64,000 bases of DNA from Enterobacteriaceae bacterium RIT691 (GCA_009668205.1 WJYM01000006.1:62001-126000), one strand, 5' to 3'. Positions 9,091-17,718 are shown, counted from the first letter of the stretch. Notes: generated by a model from the letters alone, not told the origin. Program-made: numbers and translations.

Positions 9091-10104
9091 ATGACGTACG
9101 CAGTAGAATTTCAGGATGTTTCACGTCTGTATGGGGATGTTCGTGCCGTGGATGGCGTCAGTATCGCCATCCAGGATGGGGAATTCTTTTCTATGCTGGG
9201 GCCGTCAGGCTCCGGCAAAACCACCTGTCTGCGACTGATAGCCGGGTTTGAACAACTCTCCGGCGGCGCCATCAAAATCTTCGGTAAAGAAGCCAGCGTA
9301 TTACCGCCGTGGGAGCGGGATGTGAATACCGTTTTCCAGGACTATGCGCTGTTCCCGCACATGTCGATTCTCGACAACGTCGCCTACGGTCTGATGGTGA
9401 AGGGGATGGGCAAAAAAGAGCGCTACGCAAAAGCGCAGGAAGCGCTGGAAAAGGTGGCCCTCGGCTTTGTGCAGTCGCGTAAACCTTCCCAGCTTTCCGG
9501 CGGCCAGCGTCAGCGCGTGGCGATTGCCCGTGCGCTGGTGAATCAACCGCGCGTGCTGCTGCTGGATGAACCGCTTGGGGCACTGGATCTTAAGCTGCGT
9601 GAGCAGATGCAGTTTGAACTGAAAAAGCTGCAGCAGGATCTGGGGATCACCTTTATTTTTGTTACCCACGATCAGGGCGAAGCGCTGTCGATGTCTGACC
9701 GTGTCGCGGTCTTCAACAACGGGCGTATTGAGCAAGTGGATACCCCACGGGAACTCTATTTGCGTCCACGCACGCCGTTCGTCGCCGGTTTCGTGGGCAC
9801 CTCTAACGTCTTCGATACCGGAATGACCGAGAAACTGTGCGGCATGACCGGTCACTGGTCGCTGCGCCCGGAGCACATTCGGCTGGATACGGCGGGTGAG
9901 ATTCAGGTCAGCGGTATCGTGCAGGCGGTGCAGTATCAGGGCGCGGCAACCCGCTATGAAATTCGCCTCTCTGGCGGTGAAAAACTGCTGGTGAGTCAGG
10001 GCAATTTCAGCGGCGGTATCGCCCCGGAAGGCCCAACCCCGGGACAAAATGTTCTGGCATCGTGGTCGCGGGAGGCCATGGTACCGCTGGACGGAGGGAG
10101 GTGA
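9091..10104 (+). CDS. ydcT: ABC transporter ATP-binding protein YdcT
   Basis: Cytoplasmic ATPase of the YdcSTUV importer, PotA type, 337 residues. Walker A is GPSGSGKTT (about 36-44), the signature is LSGGQRQRVAIARAL, Walker B is VLLLDEPLGALD, and the switch His is in FVTHDQGEALSMSD. A C-terminal TOBE-like regulatory domain follows (about 245-337). The Q-loop TVFQDYALFPHMS is intact. It ends one base before ydcU, so the genes are tightly coupled. Confidence 0.95.
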   Translation: MTYAVEFQDVSRLYGDVRAVDGVSIAIQDGEFFSMLGPSGSGKTTCLRLIAGFEQLSGGAIKIFGKEASVLPPWERDVNTVFQDYALFPHMSILDNVAYGLMVKGMGKKERYAKAQEALEKVALGFVQSRKPSQLSGGQRQRVAIARALVNQPRVLLLDEPLGALDLKLREQMQFELKKLQQDLGITFIFVTHDQGEALSMSDRVAVFNNGRIEQVDTPRELYLRPRTPFVAGFVGTSNVFDTGMTEKLCGMTGHWSLRPEHIRLDTAGEIQVSGIVQAVQYQGAATRYEIRLSGGEKLLVSQGNFSGGIAPEGPTPGQNVLASWSREAMVPLDGGR

Positions 10105-10105
10105 G

Positions 10106-11047
10106 ATGGCGATGAGCATTGCACCGTACTCCTCAACACCGCGGGTCAGTCGGCTGTCGGGACTGTTCTGGCGAAAACCTTCACTGGCGCTGTTTTTACT
10201 GCTGCTGGGGCCACTGATGTGGTTCGGCATCGTCTATCTGGGTTCGCTGTTGACGCTGCTGTGGCAGGGGTTCTATACCTTCGACGATTTCACCATGTCG
10301 GTGACGCCGGATTTAACGCTGGCCAACCTGAAAGCGCTGTTTAACCCGGCGAACTACGACATCATCGTACGCACGCTGGTGATGGCGCTTTCTGTGACCC
10401 TCGCGAGCGCTATTCTGGCGTTTCCGATGGCGTGGTATATGGCGCGCTACACCAGCGGGAAATGGAAAGCTTTCTTCTACATCGCGGTGATGCTGCCGAT
10501 GTGGGCGAGCTACATCGTTAAGGCCTATGCCTGGACGCTGCTGCTGGCGAAAGACGGCGTCGCTCAGTGGTTTTTGAGCCATATGGGTCTGGAAGGGCTG
10601 CTGAATGCGTTTCTGCTGCTGCCCGCGGTGGGCGGAAATACACTGTCTACCTCCGGATTAGGGCGTTTTCTGGTGTTCGTCTACATCTGGCTGCCGTTCA
10701 TGATCCTGCCGGTTCAGGCCGCGCTGGAACGCCTGCCGCCCTCGCTGTTGCAGGCTTCTGCTGATTTGGGGGCCGCACCACGCCAGACATTCCGTCATGT
10801 GGTTATGCCGCTGGCCATTCCCGGGGTCGCGGCGGGTTCGATTTTTACCTTTTCTCTGACACTCGGCGATTTCATCGTGCCGCAGCTGGTGGGGCCGCCG
10901 GGCTACTTTATTGGTCAGATGGTTTATTCCCAGCAGGGCGCTATCGGCAACATGCCGATGGCCGCGGCGTTTACGCTGGTGCCTATTGTATTAATCACTC
11001 TGTATCTGGCGTTCGTGAAACGTCTGGGAGCTTTCGATGCACTCTGA
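10106..11047 (+). CDS. ydcU: ABC transporter permease YdcU
   Basis: First membrane permease of the YdcSTUV importer, 313 residues, PotB-like. About six membrane helices are visible. The EAA loop that contacts the ATPase is [25 protein letters not shown], around residues 210-230. The start chosen is ATG 10106, directly after the ydcT stop and within reach of GGAGGGAGG. An upstream in-frame start at 10049 lies inside ydcT and would add residues not expected in the family. It overlaps ydcV by 11 bases. Confidence 0.94.
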   Translation: MAMSIAPYSSTPRVSRLSGLFWRKPSLALFLLLLGPLMWFGIVYLGSLLTLLWQGFYTFDDFTMSVTPDLTLANLKALFNPANYDIIVRTLVMALSVTLASAILAFPMAWYMARYTSGKWKAFFYIAVMLPMWASYIVKAYAWTLLLAKDGVAQWFLSHMGLEGLLNAFLLLPAVGGNTLSTSGLGRFLVFVYIWLPFMILPVQAALERLPPSLLQASADLGAAPRQTFRHVVMPLAIPGVAAGSIFTFSLTLGDFIVPQLVGPPGYFIGQMVYSQQGAIGNMPMAAAFTLVPIVLITLYLAFVKRLGAFDAL

Positions 11048-11843
11048 TAAAGCCCCCTGGCTCCTGAAACTCTCGGCATGGGGCGGTGTTATTTTTCTGC
11101 ACTTTCCTCTGGCCATTATTGCCATCTATGCCTTTAACACCGAAGACGCGGCCTTCAGCTTCCCGCCGAAGGGGCTGACGCTGCACTGGTTCAGCGTGGC
11201 AGCAGGGCGCAGCGATATTCTGGATGCGGTGACGTTGTCACTTCAGATTGCCGCCCTTGCCACGGCGATAGCCCTGGTGCTCGGAACGCTCGCCGCGGCA
11301 GCGCTCTGGCGCAGTGAGTTTTTCGGCAAAAATGCAGTGTCGTTATTACTGCTGTTACCCATCGCGCTGCCGGGGATCATTACCGGTCTGGCGTTACTGA
11401 CGGCGTTTAAGGCAGTCAACCTTGAACCCGGTTTTTTCACCATCGTAGTCGGGCACGCAACCTTCTGCGTGGTGGTGGTCTTCAACAACGTCATCGCCCG
11501 TTTCCGCCGTACGTCCTGGAGCCTGGTGGAAGCGTCAATGGATCTGGGTGCCAGCACCTGGCAAACCTTCCGCTATGTGGTGCTGCCGAATCTCGGCTCC
11601 GCACTGCTGGCGGGGGGGATGCTGGCGTTTGCACTGTCGTTTGACGAAATCATCGTTACCACCTTTACCGCAGGCCATGAGCGCACATTGCCGCTGTGGC
11701 TGCTCAACCAGTTAGGCCGACCGCGCGATGTGCCGGTGACTAACGTGGTGGCGCTGCTGGTCATGCTGGTGACAACCGTTCCGATTTTGGGTGCCTGGTG
11801 GCTGACCCGCGACGGCGAATCGGTCGCCGGAAGCGGTAAATAA
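11037..11843 (+). CDS. ydcV: ABC transporter permease YdcV
   Basis: Second permease of the importer, PotC-like, 268 residues. It has six membrane helices. The EAA motif lies at [20 protein letters not shown], and the conserved [16 protein letters not shown] segment is present. It starts inside the last codons of ydcU, consistent with translational coupling, and ends 21 bases before patD. Confidence 0.94.
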   Translation: MHSDKAPWLLKLSAWGGVIFLHFPLAIIAIYAFNTEDAAFSFPPKGLTLHWFSVAAGRSDILDAVTLSLQIAALATAIALVLGTLAAAALWRSEFFGKNAVSLLLLLPIALPGIITGLALLTAFKAVNLEPGFFTIVVGHATFCVVVVFNNVIARFRRTSWSLVEASMDLGASTWQTFRYVVLPNLGSALLAGGMLAFALSFDEIIVTTFTAGHERTLPLWLLNQLGRPRDVPVTNVVALLVMLVTTVPILGAWWLTRDGESVAGSGK

Positions 11844-11864
11844 TTGAAAACTACGGAGCAAGCT

Positions 11865-13289
11865 ATGCAACACAACTTACTGATCAATGGTGAACTGGTC
11901 GCGGGTGCAGGTGAGAAGCAGCCCGTTTACAATCCGGCAAACGGCGAAGTGATCCTGGAGATTGCCGAAGCAACGGCGGCTCAGGTGGATGAAGCGGTAA
12001 AGGCGGCAGACCGAGCTTTTGTTCAGTGGAGTCAGACGACCCCGAAAACGCGTGCTGATTGTCTGCTGAAAGTGGCCGACATTATTGAACAACACGCAGA
12101 AACGTTTGCCAAACTGGAATCACTCAACTGCGGCAAACCGCTGCACAGCGCACTGAACGACGAACTGCCTGCCATCGCCGATGTTTTCCGTTTCTTCGCC
12201 GGGGCGGCGCGCTGCCAGCACGGTTCAGCGGCGGGGGAATACCTCGAAGGGCACACCTCAATGATTCGCCGTGACCCGCTGGGTGTGGTGGCTTCCATCG
12301 CGCCGTGGAACTATCCGCTGATGATGGCCGCATGGAAACTGGCCCCGGCGCTGGCGGCAGGGAACTGCGTGGTGCTCAAGCCTTCAGAAATCACCCCGTT
12401 GACGGCGCTGAAGCTGGCAGAACTGACGAAAGACGTTTTCCCGGCAGGCGTGATTAACGTGCTGTTTGGCCGCGGCAAGACCGTCGGTGACCCGCTGACC
12501 GGTCACCCAAAAGTGCGCATGGTGTCACTGACAGGCTCTATCGCCACCGGTGAGCACATTATTTCGCATACCTCATCCTCGATTAAGAAAACGCACATGG
12601 AACTGGGCGGCAAAGCGCCGGTTATTGTGTTTGAGGATGCCGACCTGGATGCGGTGGCTGAAGGGATCCGCACCTTTGGTTTCTATAACGCCGGGCAGGA
12701 TTGTACCGCCGCCTGCCGCATCTATGCGCATAAAAGCATCTATGAAGCGTTAGTGGAAAAACTGGGTGCTGCCGTCTCCACCCTCAAAATGGGTTCACCA
12801 AACGATGAGTCCACCGAGCTGGGGCCATTGAGCTCGGAAGCCCACCTGAACCGCGTCATCCAGGCGGTGGACAAGGCCCGCAGCCTTAGCCACGTCAAAG
12901 TGGTGACCGGCGGGCAAAAAGCGCAGGGCAGCGGCTATTACTTCCAGCCGACCGTGCTGGCCGGAGCGAAGCAGCAGGATGAGATTGTGCAGCGTGAAGT
13001 GTTTGGTCCAGTGGTCAGCGTGACGGTATTTGATGACGAAGACCAGGTGCTGGAGTGGGCGAACGACTCTCAGTACGGCCTGGCGTCCTCCGTCTGGACC
13101 AAAGACGTGGGTCGGGCCCATCGCCTCAGCGCGCGCCTGCAGTATGGCTGTACCTGGGTCAACACCCACTTTGTGCTGGTCAGCGAGATGCCGCACGGTG
13201 GGCAAAAACTCTCAGGCTATGGCAAGGACATGTCTGTGTACGGACTGGAAGATTACACCGTCGTTCGCCACGTAATGATTAAACACTGA
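11865..13289 (+). CDS. patD: Gamma-aminobutyraldehyde dehydrogenase PatD
   Basis: Oxidises 4-aminobutanal to GABA with NAD, the second step of transaminase-route putrescine breakdown. It has 474 residues, identical to the E. coli length. Catalytic residues are visible: C280 ([10 protein letters not shown]), general base E246 (ELGGKAP) and N149 (PWNYPLMM). The NAD site [10 protein letters not shown] is intact. ATG 11865 is chosen over the in-frame ATG 11844 because it matches the family N-terminus MQHxLLINGEL and has GGAGC upstream. Its position after ydcSTUV couples uptake and catabolism of putrescine. Confidence 0.95.
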   Translation: MQHNLLINGELVAGAGEKQPVYNPANGEVILEIAEATAAQVDEAVKAADRAFVQWSQTTPKTRADCLLKVADIIEQHAETFAKLESLNCGKPLHSALNDELPAIADVFRFFAGAARCQHGSAAGEYLEGHTSMIRRDPLGVVASIAPWNYPLMMAAWKLAPALAAGNCVVLKPSEITPLTALKLAELTKDVFPAGVINVLFGRGKTVGDPLTGHPKVRMVSLTGSIATGEHIISHTSSSIKKTHMELGGKAPVIVFEDADLDAVAEGIRTFGFYNAGQDCTAACRIYAHKSIYEALVEKLGAAVSTLKMGSPNDESTELGPLSSEAHLNRVIQAVDKARSLSHVKVVTGGQKAQGSGYYFQPTVLAGAKQQDEIVQREVFGPVVSVTVFDDEDQVLEWANDSQYGLASSVWTKDVGRAHRLSARLQYGCTWVNTHFVLVSEMPHGGQKLSGYGKDMSVYGLEDYTVVRHVMIKH

Positions 13290-13298
13290 TGTGATGAT

Positions 13299-13343
13299 AA
13301 GTGGCTGTAATGCAAAGTTATTGTGTTACAGCCACTTTCTTTT
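13299..13343 (+). terminator. Rho-independent terminator of ydcSTUV-patD
   Basis: AAGTGGCTGTAA (13299-13310) pairs perfectly with TTACAGCCACTT (13326-13337), followed by TCTTTT. It stands 10 bases after the patD stop. Confidence 0.9.
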
Positions 13344-13393
13344 AGGGCCTCCGAGGAGTGTCCATCGCTTATGAGAGTGAATTCCCCTCAGGA

Positions 13394-14068
13394 TCAGTAA
13401 TGGAAACCACCGCCTGCAAGGCCGCCGCCGATGGCGTCGTTGCGGGTACTGAAACTGCCTGCACTACGGCTGTTCTGGGCATTTTCAGCGCCGTTACCTG
13501 TCCCGTGCTCGTCAGTTGCATGGGTATGATCTGCATGGCTGCTGCGGGTTTGCGTGGTAAATGCGGAGGTAAACGGTTTTGCTATCTGCAGAGTCGGTGG
13601 CAGCATTCCAGCCAGCACGATTTTCCCGTCAGGCATGAGGACCTGGGTGTTATGGGGTAAATCTCCAGCCGCCACGTTGATCGTGCTTGTCTGCCCTGGT
13701 TTGGCCGCAACGAGGGCGGTTTTGGCAACCAGATGAACCGGATGCCCAGCCGGGTCTAACTGTGGGTTCACCGTGGGTGCATTATAAATGGCATCCAATC
13801 GCGACTGCGCGCTTTTAAGTACTGACGTGGCATTGTCCCACGCATCAGTGTCCTGTTGCGTGAAGTTATCGCGGTCGTTATTAAATTTATCTATCATTGC
13901 GCGGTTGGTTTCTCTGGCTGCATTGGCCTCTGAGCGAATAGCCTCAATCGCGTTTGCTTTTTGGTCAATCGTCATTCCACCCATCTGTCCAGTACCTGTC
14001 GCCATAGCATTTACGGATAACACTATCGCTACTGCGAAAATAGAACGTTTCATTGCAAGTTTTCTCAT
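13394..14068 (-). CDS. Secreted or periplasmic protein of unknown function
   Basis: I do not recognise this 224-residue protein. It begins with a clear Sec signal (MRKLAMKRSIFAVAIVLSVNAMA). A helical segment rich in Ala, Asn and Asp follows (about 25-95, KANAIEAIRSEANAARETNRAM), then a beta-type middle (SQLDPAGHP to LAGMLPPTLQIAKP). The tail is low-complexity: His/Asp/Thr-rich (SHADHTHATDEHGTG), then Gly-rich (IGGGLAGGGFHY). The start ATG 14068 has CGGGAA upstream; ATG 14053 is an alternative. It has no neighbour on the same strand and points towards patD. It is absent from this place in E. coli K-12. The His-rich tail could bind metal, but that is speculation. Confidence 0.75.
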   Translation of the reverse strand: MRKLAMKRSIFAVAIVLSVNAMATGTGQMGGMTIDQKANAIEAIRSEANAARETNRAMIDKFNNDRDNFTQQDTDAWDNATSVLKSAQSRLDAIYNAPTVNPQLDPAGHPVHLVAKTALVAAKPGQTSTINVAAGDLPHNTQVLMPDGKIVLAGMLPPTLQIAKPFTSAFTTQTRSSHADHTHATDEHGTGNGAENAQNSRSAGSFSTRNDAIGGGLAGGGFHY

Positions 14069-14910
14069 ATTAAATTCCCGGAACCGCCGGGGCGGGGCTT
14101 TCGCCGTTAATAAAAAACAATTAAATGCGATATTCTTTAACTTTATTTATACAATCCGCGCGAGTCACTTTCATTCGAAATAATAAATAATAAGCATTGC
14201 CTGCTTATTATTTTCTCGGAAGACATTCTGAATGAGCGTCTTTATCAATGACGACTTCGTTATATCCGAGTGTCAGCGTTCGGCGCGCCCAGTAGTACGT
14301 TATGTCATTACCCTCATTGCAGTTCATTCTATAAAGAAGGGGGCCACTGCAAATCAGGTTAAAATTTATTCTTCCCGGCGTCTCGGACCATCTCTCAATA
14401 CCCGGCCAGGCGTATCAACGCAGCCATAGCGCAGGGTAGGGTTTACCCATAAAAACGGCATGATGGTGATATCTATTTTTAATAGCGGGCTAATGTATAT
14501 TTCTGAATGAATATTGTTTGTTAATATTGTTATTTGTTTTTAACATTCGTATTTTTCGTGGTGATATAAATACATCGAATCATAAAAATATTCTATATTT
14601 TTCTGCATTATTACTGCTGAAGTTCGCCATTTTTTTGCTCAAGCTTTGTTAAGGCCGATATACAACCGTTGGCGAATCGACGACGTGGGCCAGTGACGCA
14701 GGGAATATGCTGGCAGTGCATTCCGGGTCAAACGGAAAAATAATGCCGCACAGCCGGTTTCTTTTTGGCACCTTTAAGATATCAAGTTTTCCAGATAACG
14801 GCCGATATTCTTTTTATTCATCGCTCGTGGAAAAGTTTATTCCATTGCCTGAGTTCCTCTGGCAGCATTCACTCTCACTGAAAAAATTCAACGGGAGGTT
14901 GGTGGATTCA
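14069..14910. other. AT-rich intergenic region without a convincing gene
   Basis: About 840 bases of low GC content between divergent genes, notably 14090-14220 and 14460-14640. A 65-codon frame at 14232-14429 has a possible GGAAGA site upstream. Its predicted product has no recognisable features and unlikely composition, so it is not called. No inverted or direct repeat of note was seen. Promoters of both flanking genes must be here. The composition contrasts with the flanking GC-rich genes and suggests non-ancestral DNA. Confidence 0.5.
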
Positions 14911-15456
14911 ATGAAATTAAGATTGCCGACGAAAGCGGAAGTCGTGGCGGTGTTGTGTGTCGCGATCTGGGGCTATTGGCTTGGGTGGGCCGGAAGATAT
15001 ACGCATGAGATTTATCTCCTTGATGGGCGCAGCCAGTATTGGATTGTACTGATTGCCTGTGTTCTGGGCATTTGTGCGGCCTACGCCTCCTGGCGACGAG
15101 ACCGGCACGCCACAGGAATTGTGCACAGGCTCAAGACGGTGGCAGCTGCTTTCCTCTGTGTGACGGCGTTAGTGTGTGTGACCTGTTGGAATATCCCCAA
15201 AATCCTGGTTGCCAGCACGCTGCATCAACGGGTGAGCGAAACGTATCCGTTTCGCATGGCTTATCCTGGCCCGTCATGCGGGAAAAATTGTCGCTGTAAG
15301 GCTGGCGTTATCTATTACGATCCCTATCTGAAGCAGGAGATTGAATTCTGCCATTGGGACGATGCCTCGTCGTTTTTTTACACGGACGCTATCCGGGTGG
15401 ATAAACTTATCTCCACTCAGGGCGCGAAAATTCTCAGCCACGAGGCCATCCATTAG
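14911..15456 (+). CDS. Membrane protein of unknown function with Cys-rich C-terminal part
   Basis: Not recognised. From ATG 14911 the product is 182 residues with three predicted membrane helices: VVAVLCVAIWGYWLGWAG (about 10-28), YWIVLIACVLGICAAYAS (42-60) and TVAAAFLCVTALVCVTCW (76-94). A C-terminal domain follows with CGKNCRCK and a further Cys in EFCHWDD, probably outside the cytoplasm. The frame is open upstream to 14707, but that part is AT-rich and has no family-like features. ATG 14911 has GGTGG at close spacing and GGGAGG a little further. The start is uncertain. Confidence 0.6.
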   Translation: MKLRLPTKAEVVAVLCVAIWGYWLGWAGRYTHEIYLLDGRSQYWIVLIACVLGICAAYASWRRDRHATGIVHRLKTVAAAFLCVTALVCVTCWNIPKILVASTLHQRVSETYPFRMAYPGPSCGKNCRCKAGVIYYDPYLKQEIEFCHWDDASSFFYTDAIRVDKLISTQGAKILSHEAIH

Positions 15457-15499
15457 CGCTAATGCCGAAACAACGCGTTTAACCGATTTGTCAGTGACA

Positions 15500-15535
15500 G
15501 TGAGCAAAAAAAAGGCTCACGGGTGCAATTTTTTT
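15500..15535 (+). terminator. Weak terminator-like hairpin
   Basis: GTGAGC (15500-15505) pairs with GCTCAC (15515-15520). A seven-T run begins eight bases later (15529-15535). The offset makes it a poor match to the intrinsic-terminator model. A second short stem, GCCCGC/GCGGGC, lies at 15582-15597. Confidence 0.4.
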
Positions 15536-15641
15536 GTTTAAAGTTAAATAATGTCAACCTTTTAGCATTATTGCCTAAATGGCCCGCGTTTGCGGGCTGG
15601 CAGAATCGTGAAACGTGTTTACAGGACAATGTGTGGTCATA

Positions 15642-16070
15642 ATGAAAAAAATAGCACTTATCGCGCTGAGCCTGGTGGCTCTGGCCAGCCAGGCAAGTTA
15701 CGCAGGGACCAGAACGGCGATTGAGTATGGGACCGTTCAGCAGAGCCGTATTATTACGCATACCCAGGAAGGCTATCATCCGTTGCGCACGGTGGCGGCA
15801 GGCGCTCTGGGTGGGGTTGTCGGTCACCAGTTTGGTAGCGGCCACGGTAAAACCGCAATGACCGCCGTGGGGGCAACCGCAGGGGTAGCCGCGTCACGTA
15901 ATCGCCAGTCGAATCAGCTGGCCGCTCAGGAAGTACAGCTCGTCATTAAGACTCAGTCAGGGCAAACCATTCAGGTGGTGCAACCGAATAACGGGATGAT
16001 GTTCAATACGGGGGATAAAGTGCGCATCCTGACAACCGGCAATGACACCACTGTGGATAAAGCGTATTAG
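15642..16070 (+). CDS. Glycine-zipper 2TM-domain envelope protein
   Basis: Exported protein of 142 residues. The signal peptide MKKIALIALSLVALASQASYA (20 residues to the Tyr, then Ala) has no lipobox Cys. The mature part carries a glycine zipper (TVAAGALGGVVGHQFGSGHG, then AVGATAGVAAS). A small C-terminal beta domain follows, with the TQSGQTIQVVQPN and FNTGDKVRIL segments typical of SlyB/YcfJ/PcP-like proteins. ATG 15642 is preferred to the in-frame GTG 15615, because it begins the signal peptide. Such proteins sit in the outer membrane or periplasm and affect envelope integrity; the exact role here is unknown. Confidence 0.75.
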   Translation: MKKIALIALSLVALASQASYAGTRTAIEYGTVQQSRIITHTQEGYHPLRTVAAGALGGVVGHQFGSGHGKTAMTAVGATAGVAASRNRQSNQLAAQEVQLVIKTQSGQTIQVVQPNNGMMFNTGDKVRILTTGNDTTVDKAY

Positions 16071-16100
16071 GAGTGAGCAGCCGCCAGGCCGTGGTTGATG

Positions 16101-16116
16101 ATATCAGGCCTGATAT
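16101..16116. promoter_or_regulatory. Perfect 16-base palindrome
   Basis: ATATCAGGCCTGATAT is perfectly self-complementary. It lies 30 bases after the glycine-zipper gene and 46 bases before the tRNA-like sequence, a place where a regulator site controlling the latter could stand. It could also be the stem of a terminator, but there is no T-run. Confidence 0.35.
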
Positions 16117-16161
16117 TTGTAATGTCTTTCAAAGCGGCGTAGTATCCCACTCCCAATCAAT

Positions 16162-16238
16162 CCGCCACTAGCTCAGCTGGAAGAGCAAATGACAGTGATG
16201 TTGTAGTGTACGAGGTTCGAGGCCTCGGTGGCGGTCCA
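16162..16238 (+). tRNA. tRNA-like sequence, probably a tRNA pseudogene
   Basis: A 77-base cloverleaf candidate. The acceptor stem CCGCCAC/GTGGCGG is seven perfect pairs, followed by T and an encoded CCA. The D arm is canonical (TA, then GCTC-AGCTGGAA-GAGC, with the G18G19 pair). The T arm is perfect (CGAGG, loop TTCGAGG, CCTCG). The anticodon arm is not normal: only three pairs (ACA/TGT) enclose a seven-base loop GTGATGT, which would put GAT at the anticodon, and the arm region has an extra base. A good terminator follows eight bases downstream. Either a decayed gene or a transcribed tRNA-like RNA. Confidence 0.55.
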
Positions 16239-16245
16239 CATTCTG

Positions 16246-16272
16246 AAGCCCTGGCATATTGCCGGGGCTTTT
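16246..16272 (+). terminator. Terminator of the tRNA-like gene
   Basis: AAGCCCTGGC (16246-16255) pairs with GCCGGGGCTT (16261-16270), ten pairs with one G-U and a five-base loop ATATT, then TT. It separates the tRNA-like sequence from the next reading frame and implies a short independent transcript. Confidence 0.75.
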
Positions 16273-16288
16273 AGTTAAGGAGAGCGCA

Positions 16289-16507
16289 ATGTTAGAAGGT
16301 TATTTTGATCTTGATAGCACCACAGGCGCGGATGCCGTCGAAAACAGAAAGCGATTACTGGCGGTGCAGGCCGCATTAGAAATCTCAAAAGCCTCGGTAT
16401 CAGCGTCTACCGCGAATGCCGGGATCCGCAGTCAGATGGATCTGCGTAACGTGGCTCAGGAAGTTGCCTCACTGGCTGATGCCATTCAGGATGCACTCGA
16501 AAATTGA
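16289..16507 (+). CDS. Small Ala-rich helical protein, unknown function
   Basis: A 72-residue product with a strong ribosome binding site (AAGGAGAG, five bases before ATG). It is acidic and Ala/Ser-rich, and reads as two amphipathic helices (about 17-42 and 46-70). It has no signal peptide, Cys or membrane segment. I do not recognise a family. It directly follows the tRNA-like unit and its terminator, and may use a promoter within that short gap or read-through. Confidence 0.6.
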   Translation: MLEGYFDLDSTTGADAVENRKRLLAVQAALEISKASVSASTANAGIRSQMDLRNVAQEVASLADAIQDALEN

Positions 16508-16706
16508 TCCCTGCTGGACAGCGCCCGCCCTGGGCGCTGTGAAAACCTGATGGTCGGCCATGCAAAATGGCAAAAAGCGTACATACTTCAGAAACCCTGT
16601 AGCGGCGTGATGCATCAACGGGCACTGTGAGTCTGATGCTGCCGCTCTTACCCACTGGAGCGATGAGACGATCGACACGCACACTCTTTTCTCTGAACGT
16701 TTATTC

Positions 16707-17255
16707 ATGCGTCCCGTGCATGCTGATGACGTACACGACCTTTTCCGCATCTACGGCGATCCTGAGACCAATACCTTCAATCCGGCAGGGCCTTACCCTA
16801 ATCTGGCGTTTGCCCGGCAGCGCCTTATGCAATGGCTCGACGGATGGCGACTGAACGGCATTGGCGAAATGGCGATTTATGATAAGCAACGGCCGCAGGA
16901 CGTCATTGGTTTCGGTGGGATCAGCGTCAGGGCATTAGGTGAAAGGCAAACGTTTAACCTCGGATATCGTTTTGCGACGGTGGCCTGGGGGAAGGGCCTG
17001 GCCACCGAATTCTGCCTGCGCTTGTTGGATTATGCATTTGATGAGCAGGGGCTGGAAAAAGTGACCGCACTGGTACGGGCAAATCATCACGCGTCGCAGC
17101 GGGTTTTGTTGAAAGCCGGACTGGCGCTGCGAGGGGTCGTTGCGGATGTCCCGGACGAGGCACCCAGTTTGTTCTATGACCTTAAGCGTGAAGAGTGGCA
17201 ACGGCATCGCCAGCAGATGCTGCGCCCCCAAAAATCCAGATTAATCGGGTTTTGA
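16707..17255 (+). CDS. GNAT-family N-acetyltransferase (RimJ/RimL type)
   Basis: Acetyl-CoA-dependent acetyltransferase, 182 residues from ATG 16707. The acetyl-CoA motif lies in FATVAWGKGLATEFCLRLLDYA, and the second helix/strand in RVLLKAGLALRGVV. The frame stays open upstream to 16611 with residues THTLFSERLFMRPVHADD. That resembles the first strand of the RimJ/RimL fold (a T-x-RL-x-LRP pattern). Starting at 16707 would cut most of that strand, and no ATG, GTG or TTG occurs in frame upstream. The true start is unclear: a frameshift near ATG 16663 (GGAG just upstream), a lost start codon, or a shortened protein. Substrate unknown. Confidence 0.75.
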   Translation: MRPVHADDVHDLFRIYGDPETNTFNPAGPYPNLAFARQRLMQWLDGWRLNGIGEMAIYDKQRPQDVIGFGGISVRALGERQTFNLGYRFATVAWGKGLATEFCLRLLDYAFDEQGLEKVTALVRANHHASQRVLLKAGLALRGVVADVPDEAPSLFYDLKREEWQRHRQQMLRPQKSRLIGF

Positions 17256-17314
17256 CAGCCGTTAACGACCGTGCGAGGATTGCCGACTTTCTGCTTCGGG
17301 ATCCTTGAATTGTC

Positions 17315-17563
17315 ATGCAAAAAGTGTTGATTTGCGCATTACCGGCGCTGGTTTTATTGAGTGGTTGTACGAATTCCCCGGCACATCGCATTGCGGAATG
17401 TAAGAAACAAGGGGGCACTGAAGCGGCGTGCACCACGGCCGAATGGAACTATGAAAAGGCCAACCCCTTACCGAAATACAATCCGAGCAGCTATGACAAC
17501 GCCGCGGTGTTGCAGGCGGCCTACAATGCCAACGCAGCGAAAGGAAAAACCAGCGAGAACTGA
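17315..17563 (+). CDS. Small lipoprotein of unknown function
   Basis: An 82-residue product with a type II signal peptide and lipobox LLSGC (Cys about residue 18). The short mature part has two more Cys (AECKKQGG and AACTTAEW) that could form a disulfide. The C-terminal half is rich in Asn, Tyr and Ala (PLPKYNPSSYDNAAVLQAAY). No family recognised. The ribosome binding site is weak. A bidirectional terminator follows 18 bases after the stop. Confidence 0.65.
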   Translation: MQKVLICALPALVLLSGCTNSPAHRIAECKKQGGTEAACTTAEWNYEKANPLPKYNPSSYDNAAVLQAAYNANAAKGKTSEN

Positions 17564-17580
17564 TGTTCTGAGCATAAAAA

Positions 17581-17605
17581 AAGCAGCCTTCAGGCTGCTT
17601 TTTTT
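17581..17605. terminator. Bidirectional terminator between the lipoprotein gene and yncL
   Basis: AAGCAGCC (17581-17588) pairs with GGCTGCTT (17593-17600) around TTCA. T-runs follow on both strands (17599-17605, and the A-run before 17582). It serves the lipoprotein gene on the plus strand and yncL on the minus strand. Confidence 0.85.
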
Positions 17606-17625
17606 ATGCTGTGGGGCCACGAATA

Positions 17626-17718
17626 TCAAATTAAGCCATAGCGAAAGGAGAGCAGGCTAATCAGTGCAACCGCAGCACAGACATTAATAAGCAACACGGT
17701 TTTGCTGGAGACTTCCAT
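17626..17718 (-). CDS. yncL: Small inner-membrane protein YncL
   Basis: A 30-residue product that is almost wholly one membrane helix: MEVSSKTVLLINVCAAVALI, then SLLSFRYGLI. Length, start (MxVSSxTVxLIN) and position between patD and ortT agree with E. coli YncL, a 31-residue stress-induced inner-membrane protein. ATG 17718 has AGAGG upstream at a normal distance. Function unknown. Confidence 0.75.
   Translation of the reverse strand: MEVSSKTVLLINVCAAVALISLLSFRYGLI

Noticed and set aside
14232..14429. 65-codon frame in the AT-rich gap with a possible ribosome binding site
   Set aside because: Product composition is unremarkable and matches nothing; it lies in low-GC sequence without coding bias.
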